Shown here piece by piece: positions 59,611-64,000 of a DNA stretch of 64,000 bases. Under the pieces are notes generated by a model, which saw only the letters and a list, made by a program, of their open reading frames with translations, was not told where the DNA came from and searched no databases. Source of the stretch: Pantoea agglomerans (GTDB taxonomy: Bacteria; Pseudomonadota; Gammaproteobacteria; Enterobacterales; Enterobacteriaceae); NCBI RefSeq assembly GCF_020149765.1, contig NZ_CP083809.1:2480001-2544000 (forward strand), given 5' to 3'. The translations under genes and the position numbers were made by a program. The stretch's first letter is position 1. The number at the start of each line of letters is the position of its first letter.

Positions 59611-60735
59611 ATGAGTACAGCAAAACCTGAACGTGAATATTTTCTCGATTCGATTCGGGCGTATTTAATGTTGCTGGGGGTGCCGTTTCACGTTTCCCTC
59701 ATCTATTCCACACAGAAATGGGCCGTTAACAGCCAGGAAGCGTCGCTCTGGCTGACGGTGCTGAACGATTTTATTCACTCCTTCCGCATGCAGGTCTTTT
59801 TCGTTATCTCCGGCTACTTCTCCTATATGCTCTACCTGCGCTATGAAGCGAAGCGCTGGCTGAAAGTGCGTATGGAGCGCGTCGGTATTCCGCTGCTCAC
59901 CGCCGTACCGCTGATTACGCTGCCGCAGTTTTTTATGCTGCGCACGCTGTCGGACAAGATGAGCAACTGGGATGAGCTGACGCTTTACGGCAAATTTAAC
60001 AACCTGATGTGGGAGCTGATTTCGCACCTCTGGTTCCTGGTGGTGCTGGTGATCCTCACCGCGCTCGGCATGCTGACCTTTAACTGGCTGCGCCGCCAGC
60101 ATCGCCATATCGATTACAGCCGCATCGGCTGGGGCAAGGTAACGCTGGCGATAATAGGCTATGCGCTGCTGTGGGACATCTTCCGCCGCGCGATCTTTAC
60201 CTTTTTCCCGGCGCTGCTGATGGATGGCCTGTTCAGCATTATGGTGATGCAGACGCTGCTGTTTTTGCCCTTCTTTATGCTGGGCGCGCTGGCGTGGAAG
60301 CACCCTGCCCTGAAGCAGCTGTTTGTGCGCTTCAATCCGGCGGTCTGTTTCGGCGCAATTCTGGTTTTTATCGCCTACAGCCTTAATCAGCGCTACAGCA
60401 GCGGCGAGGGCTGGCTCTATGAGCTTGACGCCTTAATTACCTCGCTAATGGGCCTCTGTATGCTGAACGTCTGCTTTAGCTTCGGCCACCGCATGCTCAA
60501 CGCCCACTCGCCGCGCATTATGTACCTGGTGAACGCCTCGCTGTTTATCTACCTGGTACACCACCCGCTGACGCTGCTCTACGGCATTTTCATCACGCCG
60601 CAGATCGGCAATAACACGCTGGGCTTCTTTGTCGGGCTGGCGATGGTGTTCGGCGTCGCCTTCCTGCTCTATGAGATCCACCTGCGCATTCCGCTGCTGC
60701 GCTTTCTGTTTTCCGGCAAGCCGCAGAAAAAATAG
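59611..60735 (+). CDS. opgC: Glucans biosynthesis succinyltransferase OpgC (MdoC)
   Basis: A 374-residue inner-membrane acyltransferase-3 family protein with about ten membrane segments. It adds succinyl groups to osmoregulated periplasmic glucans. N-terminal [26 protein letters not shown] carries the conserved His; [17 protein letters not shown] and [26 protein letters not shown] follow. The start at 59611 ([11 protein letters not shown]) fits E. coli. It is divergent from opgGH, as in E. coli. Confidence 0.95.
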   Translation: MSTAKPEREYFLDSIRAYLMLLGVPFHVSLIYSTQKWAVNSQEASLWLTVLNDFIHSFRMQVFFVISGYFSYMLYLRYEAKRWLKVRMERVGIPLLTAVPLITLPQFFMLRTLSDKMSNWDELTLYGKFNNLMWELISHLWFLVVLVILTALGMLTFNWLRRQHRHIDYSRIGWGKVTLAIIGYALLWDIFRRAIFTFFPALLMDGLFSIMVMQTLLFLPFFMLGALAWKHPALKQLFVRFNPAVCFGAILVFIAYSLNQRYSSGEGWLYELDALITSLMGLCMLNVCFSFGHRMLNAHSPRIMYLVNASLFIYLVHHPLTLLYGIFITPQIGNNTLGFFVGLAMVFGVAFLLYEIHLRIPLLRFLFSGKPQKK

Positions 60736-60801
60736 CCGGGCACCCGCGCGGAGGTCAGGGTGACGCTAGCGTCGCGCCCTGGCGTCCGCCTCAGCCAACG
60801 C

Positions 60802-62262
60802 CTAGAGCAGCCATTCGATCGGCAGACGCCACACCAGCCGCACCAGCAGGCGCTGCACCCAGGTGCAGCGCGGCTCATGCTTATGCACAATCTCCTGCGC
60901 CTCTCCTGCGTACTCAACCCAGTTGACGCGCCCCCACTTATCGAGCCGCAGCGTCCATGCGCGATCGCGCATCGCCGTGTTAAAGCGCTGATGGGTCTGC
61001 TGCGCGAGCGCCTCGCTCTCAATCACCAGCCCCATTTCGGTATTCAGCACCGCCGACCGGGGATCGAAGTTAAATGAGCCGATAAACAGCGTCTCTTCAT
61101 CGACGGTAAAGGTTTTGGCATGCAGGCTGGAGCCGGAGTTACCGGTCAGGCCGCGATCGTGCGGCGCGTCGGGCACGCCCGACTGCGGCTTCAGCTCATA
61201 CAGCTCGATACCGCGCCGCAGCAGCTTCTTTCGCCATTTGGCGTAGCCCGCATGCACCACCGAGACGTCATTGGCGGCCAGCGAGTTGGTCAGAATAGCG
61301 ATTTTCACGCCGCGCCGCTTCAGCGCCAGCAGCTGGGCGACGCCGGCGCGCGTGGGAACAAAATAGGCGGAGATAATATCGAACTGCCGCTGCGGCACGC
61401 CGATCACTTCCAGCATGCGCTGCGGCAGCATGCTGCGGCGCTTCGCCCGACCCAGCCCTTTACGCGGATCGTCGCTCAGCAGACGCGCACGCGCCCAGGT
61501 CATGCTTAGCGTTCCCTGCTCCAGATGGCTGACGAAGTGCGAGCTTTCCAGCCGCGCCAGATAGCGCTGCACCGCCTCGCTGTCGCGCCAGTCGGGCGGC
61601 AGCGCCACCTCGCCATCCTCATGCTCGCTCTCCTCCAGCACCTTTTTTAGTGGCGTCACCGGCTTGCTCTGCCAGTAGCGCTCGAAATCTTCCGAGACCT
61701 CGGCCACCACCGGGCCAATTGCCAGCACGTCGAGATCGGCGAACAGCGGTTCGCTGCCGGTGGCGAAATATTCATCGCCGACGTTACGCCCGCCGACGAT
61801 GGTCGCCACGCCGTCCACGGTAAAGCTCTTATTGTGCATGCGGCGATTGAGCCGGGCGAAATCGGAGAGATAGCCCAGTGCGCGAAGGGTGCGGAACGAG
61901 AACGGATTAAACAGCTTTACCGTGATATTGGGATGGCGATCGAGGCGCGCCAGCGTATCGTCCAGGCCTGGCGTATTGTTATCGTCCAGCAGCAGTCGCA
62001 CCTTAACGCCGCGCCCGGCCGCCTCCAGCAGCGCGCTGAACAGCAGACGGCCCGACATATCGTTCTGCCAGATGTAGTACTGCACGTCCAGCGTGCGCTC
62101 CGCTTTGCCCATCAACAGATAGCGCGCGGCAAAGGCGTCGAGCCCGTCCGCCAGCGGATGAATGCCGCTCAGGCCGGGATGGCGGGCGCTGCGCGGGCCG
62201 ATAGTCTTCTCCAGCCAGCTGACGTCAGGCAGTTCAGTCTGCAGATTTAACGCTTCGGTCAT
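60802..62262 (-). CDS. clsC: Cardiolipin synthase ClsC
   Basis: A 486-residue phospholipase D-superfamily enzyme. It makes cardiolipin, in E. coli from phosphatidylglycerol and phosphatidylethanolamine, in partnership with YmdB. Two HKD motifs are intact: MHNKSFTVDGVATIVGGRNVGDEYF near residue 155 and LHAKTFTVDEETLFIGSFNFDPRSAV near 395. N-terminal TLDVQYYIWQNDMSGRLLFSALLEAA is typical. The start at 62262 (MTEALNLQ) has AGGGA upstream; the longer frame is not conserved. E. coli ymdB, usually adjacent, is absent. Confidence 0.94.
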   Translation of the reverse strand: MTEALNLQTELPDVSWLEKTIGPRSARHPGLSGIHPLADGLDAFAARYLLMGKAERTLDVQYYIWQNDMSGRLLFSALLEAAGRGVKVRLLLDDNNTPGLDDTLARLDRHPNITVKLFNPFSFRTLRALGYLSDFARLNRRMHNKSFTVDGVATIVGGRNVGDEYFATGSEPLFADLDVLAIGPVVAEVSEDFERYWQSKPVTPLKKVLEESEHEDGEVALPPDWRDSEAVQRYLARLESSHFVSHLEQGTLSMTWARARLLSDDPRKGLGRAKRRSMLPQRMLEVIGVPQRQFDIISAYFVPTRAGVAQLLALKRRGVKIAILTNSLAANDVSVVHAGYAKWRKKLLRRGIELYELKPQSGVPDAPHDRGLTGNSGSSLHAKTFTVDEETLFIGSFNFDPRSAVLNTEMGLVIESEALAQQTHQRFNTAMRDRAWTLRLDKWGRVNWVEYAGEAQEIVHKHEPRCTWVQRLLVRLVWRLPIEWLL

Positions 62263-62410
62263 TGGGGTTCCCTGAATAATCGACACGCTCTTATTATTTA
62301 ACGCTTCACCAGATATGGCTATACGCGCAGTCTGAGAGCAGCCAGACAGCGCCGTTTTTTCAGCTAGACTTAGCCAGACTATCACGACCGGCCAGTTACA
62401 GGAGCGGACC

Positions 62411-63565
62411 ATGACGTCAGATCCCCTGCTTCAGCGCCATCATCCCCGGCTGTTTAAAAGTTTCTTTCAGGGCAGCTTCCCCTGCTCTACCGCCTGCCGC
62501 ACCGCAGGCAAGCGGCTGGATATGGTGATCAGCAGCGGCCACGATATGCTGCTGGAGAAAGATTACGCCGCGCTGGCGGCGCAGCGTCTCTATACGGCGC
62601 GCGACGGTGCGCGCTGGTATCTGATTGAAAAAGAGCCGGATAGCTACGACTGGAGCAGCTTTCTGCCGATGGTGCAGGCGGCCAGAGAGCATGAGATGGA
62701 GATTATCTGGGAGCTGGCGCACTTCGGCTATCCCGACCACCTCAATATCTGGAAGGCGTCATTTATTGAACATTTCGCCCGCTTTGCCCGCGCCATGGCG
62801 CAGGTGATGCGTGACGAAGGCATCGAGCGCCCCTTTTTTACGCCCATTAATCAGATCTCATTCTGGTCATGGGCCGGGGCCGACGTCGCCTGGTTCAATC
62901 CCCACGTCGCCAACCGCGGCCGAGAGCTGAAGCGGCAGCTGGTACGTGCCTCGCTGGCGGCGATCCACGCTATCCGTGAGGTCTATCCCGAAGCGCGCTT
63001 TGTGCTCACCGATCCGCTGGTGCAGATCGCCAGCGATCCCCATAACCCCGACAGCAAACCCTACGCCGACGTACAGCATCAGGCGCAGTTCGAAGCCTGG
63101 GATATGCTGGCGGGCCGCATCGACAGCGAACTTGGCGGCAGCGAAGATTGCCTCGATATTCTCGGCCTCAACTACTATCCCGATAATCACTGGTTCTTTC
63201 CCGGCGAGCCGATGTCGGCGACGCATCCGCTGCGCCAGCCGCTGCATCGCCTGCTGGCGCAGTGCTGGCAGCGCTACCAGCGCCCGCTGCTGCTGGCGGA
63301 AACCGGCGCGGAAGGCGAGGCGCGCGCCCCCTGGCTACAGCATATCAGCGAAGAGGTGATGCTGGCGCTCGATCAGGGGATCGGCCTGGAGGGGGTGTCG
63401 CTCTATCCGGTGGTGGAATATCCCGCCTGGGCTGACGATCGCCGTTCGCCGGGCGCGCTGTTTGGGCTGGGGGATCCCAACGGCAATCGTACGCTGCACG
63501 AGGGGTTAGCGCTGGTGCTGCGCAGCCAGCAGATTAAGTTTCAGACCCGATTTCAGGAGGTGTGA
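62411..63565 (+). CDS. Glycosidase-like TIM-barrel protein (GH-A clan related) with possible loss of acid/base Glu
   Basis: A 384-residue protein without signal peptide. The layout is that of a GH-A clan barrel: RWYLIEKEPDSYDWSSFLPMVQAAREHEMEIIWELAHFGYPD early, FFTPINQISFWSWAGADVAWF near residue 146, LDILGLNYYPDNHWF near 255, LLLAETGAEGEARAPW with the nucleophile candidate Glu near 297, and EGVSLYPVVEYPAW near 340. The acid/base position, NE in related proteins as I recall them, is Asn-Gln here (codon CAG, Gln148). Substrate unknown. It is divergent from clsC with a 148-nt gap. Confidence 0.75.
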   Translation: MTSDPLLQRHHPRLFKSFFQGSFPCSTACRTAGKRLDMVISSGHDMLLEKDYAALAAQRLYTARDGARWYLIEKEPDSYDWSSFLPMVQAAREHEMEIIWELAHFGYPDHLNIWKASFIEHFARFARAMAQVMRDEGIERPFFTPINQISFWSWAGADVAWFNPHVANRGRELKRQLVRASLAAIHAIREVYPEARFVLTDPLVQIASDPHNPDSKPYADVQHQAQFEAWDMLAGRIDSELGGSEDCLDILGLNYYPDNHWFFPGEPMSATHPLRQPLHRLLAQCWQRYQRPLLLAETGAEGEARAPWLQHISEEVMLALDQGIGLEGVSLYPVVEYPAWADDRRSPGALFGLGDPNGNRTLHEGLALVLRSQQIKFQTRFQEV

Positions 63566-63726
63566 ACGGGCGGCTTTTTCGGCGTGCAGCTCTGTACTTC
63601 GAGTGAAGGATCGGCGGGATGGCGGACATCGGTAAGCCAGGTCATGGTAAAGAGAAAGACCACGCCAATCAGACAGGCGGCCAGCAGACCAATAATGGCG
63701 ATCAGTTTGTCATCTCGCGATTCCAT
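63553..63726 (-). CDS. Small single-pass membrane protein, unknown
   Basis: A 57-residue protein read on the minus strand: MESRDDKL, one hydrophobic helix IAIIGLLAACLIGVVFLF (about 9-26), then a Pro-rich C-terminal tail ending KKPPVHTS with one Cys. Its 3' end overlaps that of the convergent glycosidase-like gene by 13 nt. A tidy start after CAGAAGGAGAA supports translation. Function unknown. Confidence 0.65.
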   Translation of the reverse strand: MESRDDKLIAIIGLLAACLIGVVFLFTMTWLTDVRHPADPSLEVQSCTPKKPPVHTS

Positions 63727-63768
63727 ACTTTCTCCTTCTGAACATCCCTGCCGCAGGCGACTCTCTCT

Positions 63769-63912
63769 TTAACTCATCCAGAGCGTGACCATCAGAACGA
63801 CGATTATAAGCGTCACAGAGGTCACAGCAAGCACCACAATGGCGAACTGCGCATCGTCCATTGTCTGGCGAAGAGGCTCATCTTGCGGTTCGTGCGGCGA
63901 CAGTGGAAGCAT
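63769..63912 (-). CDS. Small membrane protein, unknown
   Basis: A 47-residue protein: N-terminal MLPLSPHEPQDEPLRQTMDD then a long hydrophobic helix FAIVVLAVTSVTLIIVVLMV up to the C-terminus LWMS. It lies 42 nt upstream of the 57-residue membrane protein in the same direction, suggesting an operon of very small membrane proteins. Function unknown. Confidence 0.6.
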   Translation of the reverse strand: MLPLSPHEPQDEPLRQTMDDAQFAIVVLAVTSVTLIIVVLMVTLWMS

Positions 63913-63918
63913 AGATTC

Positions 63919-64000
63919 TCAACAGAAATCGGTGGATCGCCACAGGCTTGCGGCGGCGACCAGTGTAATGGAAACCGGCCCGCCCGCCACGTTTTTCTTG
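63919..64000 (-). CDS. Possible 3' end of a minus-strand gene cut by the window edge
   Basis: A frame open from the right edge reads VAGGPVSITLVAAASLWRST and ends with TGA at 63919-63921, six nt before the start of the 47-residue protein. Only 26 codons are visible, so it may be chance. Confidence 0.3.
   Translation of the reverse strand, partial: KKNVAGGPVSITLVAAASLWRSTDFC

Overview
The window is a high-GC stretch of the chromosome of a member of the order Enterobacterales. Nearly every gene has a clear E. coli counterpart, and most of the window follows E. coli gene order from ycfJ-ndh through ptsG, the fatty-acid cluster, rne, the flg genes, murJ, pyrC and lpxL to opgGHC and clsC. Several E. 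coli neighbours are absent (fhuE, mdtG, mdtH, yceI/yceJ, the csg genes). A rhamnogalacturonide cassette sits between hinT and ptsG, and putA lies next to ycfJ. This pattern points to the Erwiniaceae (Pantoea, Mixta or Erwinia-like); the genus is my inference.

Layout. 1-2177: 3' part of putA. 2431-8599 (minus): ycfJ, ndh, ycfP, nagZ, thiK, lpoB, ycfL, hinT, covering respiration, muropeptide recycling, thiamine salvage and a peptidoglycan-synthase activator. 8600-11695 (plus): a KdgR-type operator, a GPH-family sugar transporter and a GH105 unsaturated rhamnogalacturonyl hydrolase. 11758-13191: ptsG with Mlc-like and CRP-like sites. 13477-23981 (minus): ycfH, holB, tmk, mltG, pabC, fabF, acpP, fabG, fabD, fabH, plsX, rpmF and yceD, a dense cluster joining fatty-acid/phospholipid initiation with cell-wall and replication genes. 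Then maf-2 (yceF), rluC and rne with a structured leader.

29884-41440 holds the flagellar axial structure: flgBCDEFGHIJKL on the minus strand and flgA, flgM, flgN on the plus strand. Two sigma-28 promoters with exact 11-bp spacing precede flgK and flgM. Between flgN and murJ lies the most unusual stretch: two long and one shorter copy of a GC-rich repeat, two of them carrying a terminator, interspersed with decayed copies of the murJ 3' end.

42152-55111: murJ, mviM, yceH, rimJ, grxB, yceB, pyrC (PurR-like box and conditional hairpin), dinI (perfect LexA box), an unrecognised small protein, bssS, solA, trhO, lpxL, an AT-rich block with one unrecognised Cys/His protein, mysB and yceK. 55255-63912: the osmoregulated periplasmic glucan genes opgH, opgG and opgC, the cardiolipin synthase clsC, a glycosidase-like protein with an apparent Glu-to-Gln change at the acid/base position, and two very small membrane proteins at the right edge.

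No tRNA, rRNA, CRISPR array, transposase or prophage was seen. Apart from the repeats, the pectin cassette and a few unrecognised small genes, this is core genome. I did not find a convincing new multi-gene system.
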